A stretch of DNA of 64,000 nt from assembly GCF_007667425.1 (NCBI RefSeq), contig NZ_VDRC01000001.1, forward strand, positions 2,138,595-2,202,594, written 5' to 3'. Position numbers and translations under genes: made by a program. Below are positions 7,056 through 15,430 of this stretch, one piece after another. How positions within the stretch are numbered: position 1 is the first letter of the stretch; each line of letters starts with the position of its first letter. The stretch comes from Microbacterium sp. 1.5R. GTDB lineage: Bacteria > Actinomycetota > Actinomycetes > Actinomycetales > Microbacteriaceae. Under the pieces are notes generated by a model, which saw nothing but the letters and a program-made list of their open reading frames with translations, searched no databases and had not been told where the DNA came from.

Positions 7056-8327
7056 ATGATGTCCGGTACTGCGCGCCGTCCTGTGAGACGGATGGTCGCT
7101 GCCATGGTCGTCGCCACGACCGTGATCGCCGGTGCCGCCACCCTCGTCTCGACCGCCGTCGCCTCCGCCGACGACCCCACGCCCGACGGCTCGGCACCCG
7201 ACCCGAGCCTGTCGGTCGCGCACGCCTACGAGTTCCTCGACGGGCGGGTCGACGAGTTCTGCGACGGCGACGGCATGTGCCTCCCCCGCAGCTACCAGGG
7301 TGGTTTCTTCACCGATCTCCCGACCTGGGACTTCACTCCGTCGTTCGTCTACGACGACGCCCTCGTCATCATCGCGTACACCGCACGCGGTCTGCCCGAC
7401 GACCTCCGCCGAGCACAGAAGGTCGGCGACTCGCTCCTCTTCGTGCAGGAGAACGACCCCATCGGCGACGGACGTGTGCGCACCTCGTACGAGCCGCACG
7501 GCATCCGGCAGGGTCGAATGGAGATCACCGGCCCCGGCACGTTCACCGGCAACCAGGCCTGGGTCGGCATGGCGCTCGCGCGCCTGTTCCACGCGACCGG
7601 CGAGCAGAAGTACCTCGACGGCGCCCTCGACATCGCGCAGTGGATCCACGCGAACACGGCCGACATGGCTCGCGCTCCCTACGGCTACACCGGCGGCCAG
7701 CTCGAAGACGGCACCTCGCTCGTGTGGAAGTCCACGGAGCACAACAGCGACATCGCCGGCTTCTTCGGACAGCTCGCACAGCTCACGGGGGACCCGGTGT
7801 GGGCGGAGCGCTCGACCGTCGCGGCCGACTTCGTCGTGGCCATGCAGAGCGCAGACGGACACGTCGACACCGGCACGCTGCTCGACGGCAGCACGACGAA
7901 CGTGTACCCCGTGCCGCTCGATGCGCAGACCTGGAGCTACCTCGGCACGGGCGACGCCCGATTCGGCGCGGCGCTCGACTGGACGCTCGGCAGCCTGATC
8001 GCCACGGACGGACCGTACAGCGGCCCCTCCATCAGCCATGTCGACGTCTCGAAGGTGTGGTTCGAGGGCAGCGGGCACCTCGCGCTGGCGTTGCGGCTGC
8101 GCGACGGGGTCGGCGATGCGGATGCCGCGGAGTCGCTGCTCAGCAGCATCCGTCTCGCGCAGCGCGATGCGCCGAACGGCGACGGCAAGGGCATCGTCGC
8201 CACATCGACCGACGGCCTCGATTCCGGATTCGGCGACCTGTACTACGCGAGCCTGCACACCGGCACCACCGCCTGGTACCTGCTGGCCGCCGCCGCCGAC
8301 AACCCGTTCGCGCTGCCTACCCCCTGA
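7056..8327 (+). CDS. Secreted protein, predicted six-hairpin (alpha/alpha) fold, paralogue of 13707-15377
   Basis: 423 residues. Start ATG 7056 or the next ATG at 7059 (GAGGGGG upstream favours the second). A twin-Arg-free signal peptide (basic 'RRPVRRM', hydrophobic run, 'VASADD') implies export. The mature part has repeated helix pairs with motifs 'FVYDDALVIIAYTARGLPDD', 'NQAWVGMALARLFHATGEQ', 'STEHNSDIAGFF' and 'VWFEGSGHLALALRLRD', the pattern of six-hairpin glycosidase-like proteins. The repeated Asp/Glu positions (DD, E-x-N-x-D, FEG) are shared with the paralogue 5.4 kb away and are candidates for catalysis. No GH family is assigned. The neighbourhood (GH20, DasABC-like importer) suggests a role in extracellular glycan use. 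Unlike its paralogue it has no cell-wall anchor. Confidence 0.65.
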   Translation: MMSGTARRPVRRMVAAMVVATTVIAGAATLVSTAVASADDPTPDGSAPDPSLSVAHAYEFLDGRVDEFCDGDGMCLPRSYQGGFFTDLPTWDFTPSFVYDDALVIIAYTARGLPDDLRRAQKVGDSLLFVQENDPIGDGRVRTSYEPHGIRQGRMEITGPGTFTGNQAWVGMALARLFHATGEQKYLDGALDIAQWIHANTADMARAPYGYTGGQLEDGTSLVWKSTEHNSDIAGFFGQLAQLTGDPVWAERSTVAADFVVAMQSADGHVDTGTLLDGSTTNVYPVPLDAQTWSYLGTGDARFGAALDWTLGSLIATDGPYSGPSISHVDVSKVWFEGSGHLALALRLRDGVGDADAAESLLSSIRLAQRDAPNGDGKGIVATSTDGLDSGFGDLYYASLHTGTTAWYLLAAAADNPFALPTP

Positions 8328-8388
8328 TCCGCGGGGTGCCGGCCCCGCCCACACCCGGCCGCGTCCCGGGCAGGGCCCGGGCCCAGCC

Positions 8389-8490
8389 CGAGCCACCCCA
8401 TGCGCGCCGAGCCACCCCCCGACGCGCCGAGCCACCCCCGTGTGTACCGCACGGACGGGGGTGGCTCGCCTCGAAAGGGGTGGCTCGGCG
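8389..8490. repeat. Family A nested inverted repeat, copy 3
   Basis: CGAGCCACCCC and two copies of CGCCGAGCCACCCCC (8405-8419, 8425-8439) are answered by GGGGGTGGCTCG (8457-8468) and GGGGTGGCTCGGCG (8477-8490). It sits between the convergent 3' ends of the secreted-protein and GH20 genes, the place for a bidirectional terminator. Confidence 0.8.
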
Positions 8491-8546
8491 CCAGCGGCGC
8501 CCAAGGCGGCAAGCGGGGAACAGCGCCGGATGCCGCGGCGCGGCGC

Positions 8547-10178
8547 TCAGCCGATGTTGGCGGTGATGCGGGCGAGGTGCGCCGCGGCCTCCTCGACCGA
8601 GCGGGTACGCCCGCTCACGCCCGGCCGCTCCTGCCACGGACGCGGACCGTCGGCGTGCCGGTACTCGACCCCCGCGGCATCCAGTCGTGCGAGATGCTCG
8701 GCGAGTCGCGGCGCGAACTCCTCGTACTCGCGATCGCCCGTCGTCCACAGGGCCTCGGCGACGGCCGCCAGGCGCGGGAATGCCCGGTAGTCGAGGCCGC
8801 GCATCGAGTCGATGTGCTCGGTCCACAGGTTGGCCTGCCCTCCGAGGACGTGCGTCGCCTGCTCGGCGTCGAGCTCGGCGGGCACCGGGTCGAACGAGTA
8901 CGCCTTCTCGACCGTCGTGACGGTGCCGGTCGGGATCGGCTCCGACGGCAGATCCGACTCGCGGTAGTCGAGGTACACCGTGTCTTCGGGGCAGGCGACG
9001 ACGTCGTTGCCCGATCGGGCAGCGGTCAGCGCGCCCACCCGCCCGCGCCACGAGAGCACGGTCGCGCCATCGGCGAGGCCGCCCTCGAGGATCTCGTCCC
9101 ACCCGAGCAGCTTGCGCCCGCGCGAGGCGAGGTGCTGGCCGATGCGGCTGACGAACCAGCTCTGCAGCTCCTCCTCGTCGTGCAGGCCGAGCTCCCGCAT
9201 CCGCTCCTGGGTGCGCTCGTCCTCCACCCACTGGATCTTCGGGCACTCGTCGCCGCCGATGCAGATGTACTCGGAGGGGAACAGCTCGATGATCTCGTCG
9301 AGCACGTCGCTGAGGAAGGCGATCGTCGACTCCTCCACGTTGAAGATCACCGGGTTGATGCCCCACAGGGTCCACGGGGTGGTCGGGGCGCTGTCGCCGA
9401 CGCCCAGCTCGGGGTACGCGGCGACCGCGGCCTGCGCGTGCCCCGGCAGCTCGATCTCGGGCACCACGGTGATGCCGCGGTCGGCCGCGTAGGCGACGAT
9501 CTCGCGGATGTCGTCCTGCGTGTAGAAGCCGCCATGCGGACGGCCGTCGGCGGCGGAGCCGTGAGCGGCGCCGAGCTGGGTCTCGGGGCGCCACCCGCCC
9601 ACCTCCGTGAGGCGCGGATAGCGGGCGATCTCGACGCGCCAGCCCTGGTCGTCGCTGAGGTGCAGGTGCAGGGTGTTGAGGCGGTGCATCGCCAGCAGGT
9701 CGATGAACCGCAGCACGTCGCGGGTCGGCGCGAAGTGGCGCACGACGTCGAGCATCGCGCCGCGCCACGGGAACTTCGGCGCATCGGTGAAACGGGTCGC
9801 GGGTGCGGCCCAGCGGACGCCGGCGGCGGGTGACCGACGGTAGACGGCGGCGGGGAACAGCTGCAGCAGCGCCTGCACGGCCCACTGCGCGCCGCGGCCG
9901 GTCGACGCGGCGATGCGCACGGCCCCGGGGGCGGTCTCGAGCGCGAAGCCCTCGGCCGCGAGCGAGCGGTCGAGATCGAGCCGGATGCCGACGGAGTCGG
10001 GTGCCGTCGTCGAGACGTCGAGCGGGAGCACGAAGCCGGTCGCGGCTCGGAGGCGTTCCTGGAGTCGCTGCGCGGGCTGCACGAGGTCGGGGTGGGCGGA
10101 CAGTGCGGTGTCGCGGGTGAGGTCGAACTCTCCGTCGGAGAATTCCTGAGCGGTGGGGCGGGGTAGAAGGGTGGGCAT
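8547..10178 (-). CDS. GH20 beta-N-acetylhexosaminidase
   Basis: 543 residues. The ATG at 10178 is preceded by AGGGAG about 10 nt upstream. An N-terminal GH20b domain (about 1-125) leads into the GH20 barrel: 'FPWRGAMLDVVRHF' near 136-149, 'LHLHLSDDQGWRVEI' 170-184, 'PEIELPGHAQA' 240-250, and the catalytic pair D310-E311 in 'ICIGGDECPK'. The family uses the substrate acetamido group as nucleophile and releases GlcNAc/GalNAc from oligosaccharide ends. No signal peptide is evident, so it probably hydrolyses chitobiose-type sugars after import by the divergent ABC transporter. It shares the 263-nt control region with that transporter. Confidence 0.92.
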   Translation of the reverse strand: MPTLLPRPTAQEFSDGEFDLTRDTALSAHPDLVQPAQRLQERLRAATGFVLPLDVSTTAPDSVGIRLDLDRSLAAEGFALETAPGAVRIAASTGRGAQWAVQALLQLFPAAVYRRSPAAGVRWAAPATRFTDAPKFPWRGAMLDVVRHFAPTRDVLRFIDLLAMHRLNTLHLHLSDDQGWRVEIARYPRLTEVGGWRPETQLGAAHGSAADGRPHGGFYTQDDIREIVAYAADRGITVVPEIELPGHAQAAVAAYPELGVGDSAPTTPWTLWGINPVIFNVEESTIAFLSDVLDEIIELFPSEYICIGGDECPKIQWVEDERTQERMRELGLHDEEELQSWFVSRIGQHLASRGRKLLGWDEILEGGLADGATVLSWRGRVGALTAARSGNDVVACPEDTVYLDYRESDLPSEPIPTGTVTTVEKAYSFDPVPAELDAEQATHVLGGQANLWTEHIDSMRGLDYRAFPRLAAVAEALWTTGDREYEEFAPRLAEHLARLDAAGVEYRHADGPRPWQERPGVSGRTRSVEEAAAHLARITANIG

Positions 10179-10214
10179 TTCTCGGCGACTCCCTGGTGAT
10201 TTCGCGGTGGCATG

Positions 10215-10263
10215 AATTAGTTGGTTACATGCCCTAATAGTTAGTAAATAAAGTGACCTAATT
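10215..10263. promoter_or_regulatory. AT-rich candidate operator between GH20 and the ABC importer genes
   Basis: AATTAG (10215-10220) and CTAATT (10258-10263) bracket an AT-rich stretch with CTAATAGTTAGTAA in the middle. This contrasts sharply with the GC-rich surroundings, and A/T-rich 'TTAGT' repeats are typical of ROK-family operators. The two ROK genes downstream are the obvious candidates to bind here; this is inference. Confidence 0.4.
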
Positions 10264-10347
10264 CGCCGACCGACGATCCTGCCGAGAGGCGAAACATCCC
10301 CGTCATATTGCGGAAACGTCACGGTTCAACTGATACCAACATAATGA

Positions 10348-10377
10348 TTGACAAAGGATATGCAACAGATGTGTACT
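10348..10377 (+). promoter_or_regulatory. Candidate promoter of the DasABC-like operon
   Basis: A perfect TTGACA (10348-10353) is followed after 18 nt by TGTACT (10372-10377), with TACTAA two bases further as an alternative -10. The start codon of the binding-protein gene is 65 nt downstream, leaving room for a leader with AAGGAG before the GTG. Confidence 0.45.
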
Positions 10378-10441
10378 AACTGTCACCGCTCGACACATCG
10401 ACGTATCCGAATGCGGTATCCCACCTACCAAGGAGATTCAC

Positions 10442-11764
10442 GTGGCAATCAAGAAAATGACGGCGGTCGGTGCACTGGGCATCGTGACCGTCCTCGCGCT
10501 CAGCGCGTGCTCGGGTTCCGCCGGCACCGGCAATGCCGGCGCCCCCAGCGACGGCAAGGTGCCCGAGGTCGACGGCGACGGCCAGACGCTGAACGTCTGG
10601 GTCATGCAGAACGACTACACCGAGGAGACGCTCGCCGCGATCAACGAGGAGTTCACGAAGCAGACCGGTGCCGAGGTCACGATCCAGTCGCAGACCTGGG
10701 ACGGCATCACCACCAAGCTGACCACCGCCCTCGCCACCGATACGCCGCCCGACGTGGTCGACGTGGGTAACACGCAGATCGCCAGCTACGCCGCGACCGG
10801 TGGTCTTCTCGACCTGACCCCGTACAAGGACGACCTGGCCCAGGGGCAGACCTGGCTCGACGGACTCGTCGACCCCGCGACGGTCGACGGAGACCTCTAC
10901 GGCGTTCCCGGGTTCGCCGGCGCCCGTGCCGTGATCTACAACAAGAAGATGTGGGCCGAGGCCGGGGTCACCGCGGCGCCGACGACGTTCGACGAGCTCA
11001 CGGCCGCGCTCGACAAGGTCAAGGCCGCCAACGCGCAGACCGCCGACTTCTCGGCGTTCTACCTGCCCGGTCAGTACTTCTACGCCGGCATGCAGTTCGT
11101 GTGGGACGCCGGCGGCGACATCGCGAGCAACGACGGCGGCGAGTGGAAGTCGGGCTTCTCGTCCCCCGAGGCGATCGAGGGCCTCACCGCCTTCAAGGAG
11201 TTCCAGAACGAGTACTCGACCGCGGCGTCCGCGACGCTCGACACGTTCGAGCCGAACCAGGGCCAGCTCTTCGCCGACGGTAAGACCTCGGCCATCCTCA
11301 ACACGAACACCGGCGCGATCCTCAAGATCAACCCGGACATGGAGGCCGATCTGGGCACCTTCCCGATGCCAGGCATCTCGGGAGACGCGCAGCCGGTCAT
11401 GCTCGGCGGCTCCGACTGGGCCCTGCCGGTGAAGTCGAAGAACTCCGACCTGGCCCTGAACTGGGTGAAGATCGCGACGAGCCCCGACATCCAGAAGGAC
11501 TACGTCTACGGCGTCGACGGCTGGATCCCGAACAGCGTCGAGGGCATCGAGTTCGCTCAGGAGTCGGTCGCCGAGCTGCGTTCCAGCTTCTTCACGGCGG
11601 CGCTGAACTCGAAGGCCACCCCGGCCAACGCGAACTGGACGACGATCGAGAGCAACAAGGCGATCAACAACCTGTTCTCCGCCATCGCCTCCGGTTCGAA
11701 GAGCGTCGAGGACGCGGCGAAGGACTTCGACGCCGACGCCGACAAGACGCTCAACATCGAGTGA
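10442..11764 (+). CDS. Sugar ABC transporter substrate-binding lipoprotein, DasA-like
   Basis: 440 residues from GTG with AAGGAG 7 nt upstream. A lipoprotein signal ends 'LALSACSG' with the lipid-accepting Cys at 23. The mature part is a family-1 solute-binding protein: 'QTLNVWVMQNDYTEE', 'WDGITTKLTTALATDTPPDV', 'VDVGNTQIASYAATGGLLDL', very like the chitobiose-binding DasA of Streptomyces. It delivers sugar to the two permeases downstream. The divergent GH20 gene supports N-acetylated chito-oligosaccharides as ligand. No ATPase is encoded here; such CUT1 systems share a genome-wide MsiK-type ATPase. A 16-bp perfect hairpin follows the stop. Confidence 0.85.
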   Translation: MAIKKMTAVGALGIVTVLALSACSGSAGTGNAGAPSDGKVPEVDGDGQTLNVWVMQNDYTEETLAAINEEFTKQTGAEVTIQSQTWDGITTKLTTALATDTPPDVVDVGNTQIASYAATGGLLDLTPYKDDLAQGQTWLDGLVDPATVDGDLYGVPGFAGARAVIYNKKMWAEAGVTAAPTTFDELTAALDKVKAANAQTADFSAFYLPGQYFYAGMQFVWDAGGDIASNDGGEWKSGFSSPEAIEGLTAFKEFQNEYSTAASATLDTFEPNQGQLFADGKTSAILNTNTGAILKINPDMEADLGTFPMPGISGDAQPVMLGGSDWALPVKSKNSDLALNWVKIATSPDIQKDYVYGVDGWIPNSVEGIEFAQESVAELRSSFFTAALNSKATPANANWTTIESNKAINNLFSAIASGSKSVEDAAKDFDADADKTLNIE

Positions 11765-11769
11765 CGACA

Positions 11770-11808
11770 GAGGATGCCGCGCGCTCACGCCGAGCGCGCG
11801 GCATCCTC
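11770..11808 (+). promoter_or_regulatory. Perfect 16-bp intra-operon hairpin
   Basis: GAGGATGCCGCGCGCT (11770-11785) pairs perfectly with AGCGCGCGGCATCCTC (11793-11808) over a 7-nt loop, with no T-run after it. It lies between the binding-protein and first permease genes. In ABC operons such a stem protects the 5' mRNA or partly terminates, giving more binding protein than permease. Confidence 0.7.
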
Positions 11809-11869
11809 CTCCTCGATCCCCTCCGGCCGCCGCCATGCGGCCCGACCGCTCCGACGAAAGGGCGAGTCC

Positions 11870-12850
11870 TTGGTCACCACCTCAGTCGAGTCCCCGCCGG
11901 CTCCCGCTCCCTCCTCGCGGAGCGGCCGCCCGGCACCCGCGCGTCGCCGCGGCGGCACCACCCGATCGTCCGCACCCTTCTGGCTGCTGACCCCCGCGGG
12001 GCTCATGATCGTCTTCGTGACGCTGCTGCCGATCGGCTTCCTCGTCTTCACGTCGTTCACGAACTACAACCAGCGCACGCTGTTCACCGGCGCCTTCGAC
12101 GTCGTCGGTTTCGACCAGTACGCGGCCGTGCTGGCGGACGAGGGCTTCTGGCTCTCGCTGATCCGCACCATCGTCTTCACCCTCGCGCTCGTCGTCGGCA
12201 GCATCGCGATCGGCGCAGGCATGTCGCACCTGATGACGCGGCTGCCCGCATCGCTCCGCCACGTCACCACGGTCGTGCTGATCCTCGCGTGGGCGATGCC
12301 GAACGTCGCCTCGTCGATCGTCTGGTCCTGGCTGTTCCAGCCGCAGTACGGCGTCATCAACTGGATGCTGACGCAGCTGCGCGTCTTCGGCGACATGACC
12401 AGCCGCGACTGGGCCTCCGACCCCGTGCTCGCCTGGATCTGCATCTGGCTGCTCGTCGTCTGGGGCGCCGTGCCCTTCATCGCCCTCACGCTGTACGCGG
12501 CCGAGACCCAGGTCGCGATCGAGCTGAAGGAGGCCGCCCGCCTCGACGGCGCCTCGGAGCTGACCGTCTACCGGGTGGTCGTGCTGCCGTCGATCGCCCC
12601 GACGCTGCTGCTCGTCACGATGCTCTCGATCATCTGGGACTTCAACGTCTTCAACCAGATCTGGCTCATCTCCGAGGGCGGTCCGAACGGCGCCACCTCG
12701 ACCCTCGGCGTCTTCACCTACACGACGGCGTTCTCGGGCAACCTGCAGATCGGCACCGGCTCGGCGATCGCGGTCGCATCGACGATCATCCTCGCGGGCC
12801 TCAGCGCCCTGTACATCCGGAATCTCGTGCGCACGGGAGAGGACCTCTGA
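11870..12850 (+). CDS. Sugar ABC transporter permease, DasB-like
   Basis: 326 residues if TTG 11870 is the start (AAAGGG 7 nt upstream); earlier in-frame codons lie over the hairpin and are unlikely. After a basic, Pro/Ser-rich N-terminus come six membrane helices ('FWLLTPAGLMIVFVTLLPIGF' is the first). The cytoplasmic EAA loop reads EAARLDGASELTVYRVVVLP, the ATPase-docking signature of CUT1 permeases. It overlaps the next permease by ATGA, so the two are translationally coupled and form the heterodimeric channel for the DasA-like receptor. Confidence 0.88.
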   Translation: MVTTSVESPPAPAPSSRSGRPAPARRRGGTTRSSAPFWLLTPAGLMIVFVTLLPIGFLVFTSFTNYNQRTLFTGAFDVVGFDQYAAVLADEGFWLSLIRTIVFTLALVVGSIAIGAGMSHLMTRLPASLRHVTTVVLILAWAMPNVASSIVWSWLFQPQYGVINWMLTQLRVFGDMTSRDWASDPVLAWICIWLLVVWGAVPFIALTLYAAETQVAIELKEAARLDGASELTVYRVVVLPSIAPTLLLVTMLSIIWDFNVFNQIWLISEGGPNGATSTLGVFTYTTAFSGNLQIGTGSAIAVASTIILAGLSALYIRNLVRTGEDL

Positions 12851-13704
12851 TGACCACCCGCACCCGCCGCCTGCGTCGGCGCCCCTGGATCAGCAGCACG
12901 ATCGCGATCGTCTTCTGCATCGTGTGGGCGTTCCCCGTCTACTGGATGGTGAACACGGCCTTCAAGCCGCGCTCGGAGATGCTGAGCACGACGCCGCACT
13001 TCCTCCCCGAGACCCCCACCCTCGAGAACTTCTTCACGGCGATCGGTCGGGGGCAGTTCGTCGTCTACCTGCAGAACTCGGTGATCGTCGTCGCCGGGGC
13101 GGTGATCTTCGCCATCGTCCTGGGGATCTTCGCGGCCGCGGCTCTGTCGCGATTCCGATTCCGCGGGCGTCGCCCGATCCTCGTGCTCATCCTCATCGTG
13201 CAGATGCTCCCCGGCACGGCGCTGCTCATCCCGCAGTTCCTCATCTTCAACTCGATGGGGCTGCTCGGCACCTACTGGGGTCTGATCTTCGCGTACGTCG
13301 CGAGCGTGCTGCCCTTCTCCATCTGGGTGATGCGCGGCTTCTTCCTCGCCATCCCGATCGAGATCGACGAGGCGGCGCGCATCGACGGCGCATCCACCTG
13401 GCAGGTGCTCACCCGGGTGCTCTTCCCGCTCGTCATGCCCGGCATCGTGTCGAGCAGCGTGTTCGCGTTCATCGCCGCGTGGAACGACTACATCGTGGCG
13501 TTCACGTTCATGAAGGACCAGGCGAGCTACACGCTGCCGGTGTGGCTGAACTCCTTCACCGTGTCGGTCGGCGGTGAGATGGGCACCGACTACGGAGGGC
13601 AGATGGCCGCGGCCACGCTGTTCTCGCTCCCGGTCGTGGTGTTCTTCATGATCATCCAGCGCAACCTCGTCACCGGCATGTCCGCCGGCGCGGTGAAGGG
13701 TTGA
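12850..13704 (+). CDS. Sugar ABC transporter permease, DasC-like
   Basis: 284 residues, ATG overlapping the previous stop. Six membrane helices; first 'SSTIAIVFCIVWAFPVYWMV'; typical MalG-type 'NTAFKPRSEM' periplasmic start; EAA loop 'EIDEAARIDGASTWQVL'; ends in the family's 'GMSAGAVKG'. It pairs with the preceding permease. The next gene follows within 3 nt, so the anchored surface protein is probably cotranscribed. Confidence 0.88.
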   Translation: MTTRTRRLRRRPWISSTIAIVFCIVWAFPVYWMVNTAFKPRSEMLSTTPHFLPETPTLENFFTAIGRGQFVVYLQNSVIVVAGAVIFAIVLGIFAAAALSRFRFRGRRPILVLILIVQMLPGTALLIPQFLIFNSMGLLGTYWGLIFAYVASVLPFSIWVMRGFFLAIPIEIDEAARIDGASTWQVLTRVLFPLVMPGIVSSSVFAFIAAWNDYIVAFTFMKDQASYTLPVWLNSFTVSVGGEMGTDYGGQMAAATLFSLPVVVFFMIIQRNLVTGMSAGAVKG

Positions 13705-13706
13705 TC

Positions 13707-15377
13707 ATGCGCGCTCACAGCATCCTGACCCGGAAGGGCGCCCGGATGGCGACGGCGGCCGTCGCCGTCGCGACGGTGCTCGGTCTCGGCATCGCTCCGG
13801 CATCCGCCGCTCCGGCATCCGCCGCTCCGGCATCCGCCGCTCCGGCGGCGATGGGCTCGGAGTGGTACGTCGACCCGGCCGGCGAGGTGGACTACGAACG
13901 GTCGGCCGCCCTCGCCTACGAGTTCCTCGACGACCGCGTCGACGAATACTGCAGCGCCGACGCGATGTGTCTGCCCCGCAGCTACCAGGGCGGCTTCTTC
14001 ACGACGCCCGACTGGGACTACACCTCGTCGTTCCTCTACGACGACGCGCTGATCGTCATGGCCTACGCCGCGCGGGGTCTGCCCGACGACGTCCGCCGGG
14101 CGCAGTCGATCGGCGACGCGCTGCTGTTCGTGCAGGCGAACGACCCGATGTTCTCCGATGGGCGCACGCGTGCCTCGTACCAGCCGGCCAGCCTGAGCGT
14201 GGGTGCCGTGGAGATCGGCTCCGCCGCCTCGAACACCGGTAACCAAGCCTGGGTGGGCATGGCCCTCGCCCGCCTCTTCGACCTCACCGGAGAACAGCGC
14301 TACCTCGACGGGGCCCTGCGTCTCGCCGACTGGATCGTGACGAACACCGTCGACACCGACCGGCAGCCGTTCGGCTACATCGGCGGGCAGGATGCCGAGG
14401 GCAACCCGCTCACGTTCAAATCGACCGAGCACAACATCGACGTCACGGCGTTCTTCACGCAGCTGTCGACCCTCACGGGCGACACCGTGTGGACCGAGCG
14501 TGCCGCGCTCGCCGCAGGCTTCGTCGCGGCCATGCAGACGGATGACGGGTTCCTCTGGACCGGCACGCACACCGATGGCGTCTCGACCAACTACTTCCCG
14601 ATCCCGCTGGATCCGCAGACCTGGAGCTTCATCGCGACCCTCGACGAACGCTACGGGTCGGCTCTGGCCTGGACGGTCGAGAACCTGCACGCCGTCGACG
14701 CCCCGTACGAGGGACCGGCGTTCAGCAACGCCGACGTGTCGAAGGTGTGGTTCGAGGGAACCGGCCAGCTCGCTCTCGCTCTGCGGCTCCGCGATGCGCC
14801 GGAGGACGCGGGGTACACCCGCTCGATCCTCGCGGCCGCCGAGCTCGCGCAGCGTCAGGCAGAGAACGGAGACGGCCGCGGGATCGTCGCGGCATCCAGC
14901 GACGGCCTCGACACCGGGTTCGGCGATCTGTACTACTCGAGCCTGCACACCGGCGCGACCTCGTGGTACCTGCTCGCGCTCGCGGGATACAACCCGTTCC
15001 GTCTCGCGGACGAGGACGCGACACCGCCGGGCACCGAGGTCCCGCCCGTCGTCCCCGGGGAGCCGTCGGTCCCGGGGGAGCCTGTTCCGGGGGAGCCGGT
15101 TCCGGTTCCGGGCGAGCCGGTTCCCGGCGATCCGTCGGTTCCGGGGGAGGACCCGGTTGCTTCCGAGCCGCCTTCCGCTCCGCCGGTCGCTCCGGGAGCA
15201 GACGAGCCGTCCGGCGCCGGCGCCTCGCCGAGTGACTCATCCGGAGCCCTGCTGGCTCAGACCGGAGCCGACCGGCCACTGGCCGCGGTGCTGCTCGCCG
15301 GGGGCGCCATGCTCACCGGCGGCGCGCTGCTCGCCGGCGTCGCACTGCTCCGTCGGCGCCGCGCCGCCCGGCGATGA
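13707..15377 (+). CDS. LAXTG cell-wall-anchored protein with six-hairpin (alpha/alpha) domain
   Basis: 556 residues from ATG 13707 (GAAGGG 7 nt upstream); a TTG two codons earlier overlaps the permease stop. Signal peptide, then PASAA repeats encoded by three exact 15-bp copies (13794-13838), then a domain closely parallel to the 7056-8327 protein (YDDALIVMAYAARGLPDD, NQAWVGMALARLFDLTGEQ, STEHNIDVTAFF, VWFEGTGQLALALRL). A Pro/Gly/Glu/Val spacer (PGEPVPGEPVPVPGEP) is followed by LAQTG, a hydrophobic helix and RRRRAARR: the layout of a class-E sortase substrate. It is probably held on the cell wall, working on the same glycan that the importer takes up. Substrate unknown. Confidence 0.75.
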   Translation: MRAHSILTRKGARMATAAVAVATVLGLGIAPASAAPASAAPASAAPAAMGSEWYVDPAGEVDYERSAALAYEFLDDRVDEYCSADAMCLPRSYQGGFFTTPDWDYTSSFLYDDALIVMAYAARGLPDDVRRAQSIGDALLFVQANDPMFSDGRTRASYQPASLSVGAVEIGSAASNTGNQAWVGMALARLFDLTGEQRYLDGALRLADWIVTNTVDTDRQPFGYIGGQDAEGNPLTFKSTEHNIDVTAFFTQLSTLTGDTVWTERAALAAGFVAAMQTDDGFLWTGTHTDGVSTNYFPIPLDPQTWSFIATLDERYGSALAWTVENLHAVDAPYEGPAFSNADVSKVWFEGTGQLALALRLRDAPEDAGYTRSILAAAELAQRQAENGDGRGIVAASSDGLDTGFGDLYYSSLHTGATSWYLLALAGYNPFRLADEDATPPGTEVPPVVPGEPSVPGEPVPGEPVPVPGEPVPGDPSVPGEDPVASEPPSAPPVAPGADEPSGAGASPSDSSGALLAQTGADRPLAAVLLAGGAMLTGGALLAGVALLRRRRAARR

Positions 15378-15430
15378 CGTCGGACCCGAGACCGGGCTGG
15401 ACGGATCGGCGCGTCGGGAGACAATGGGCT

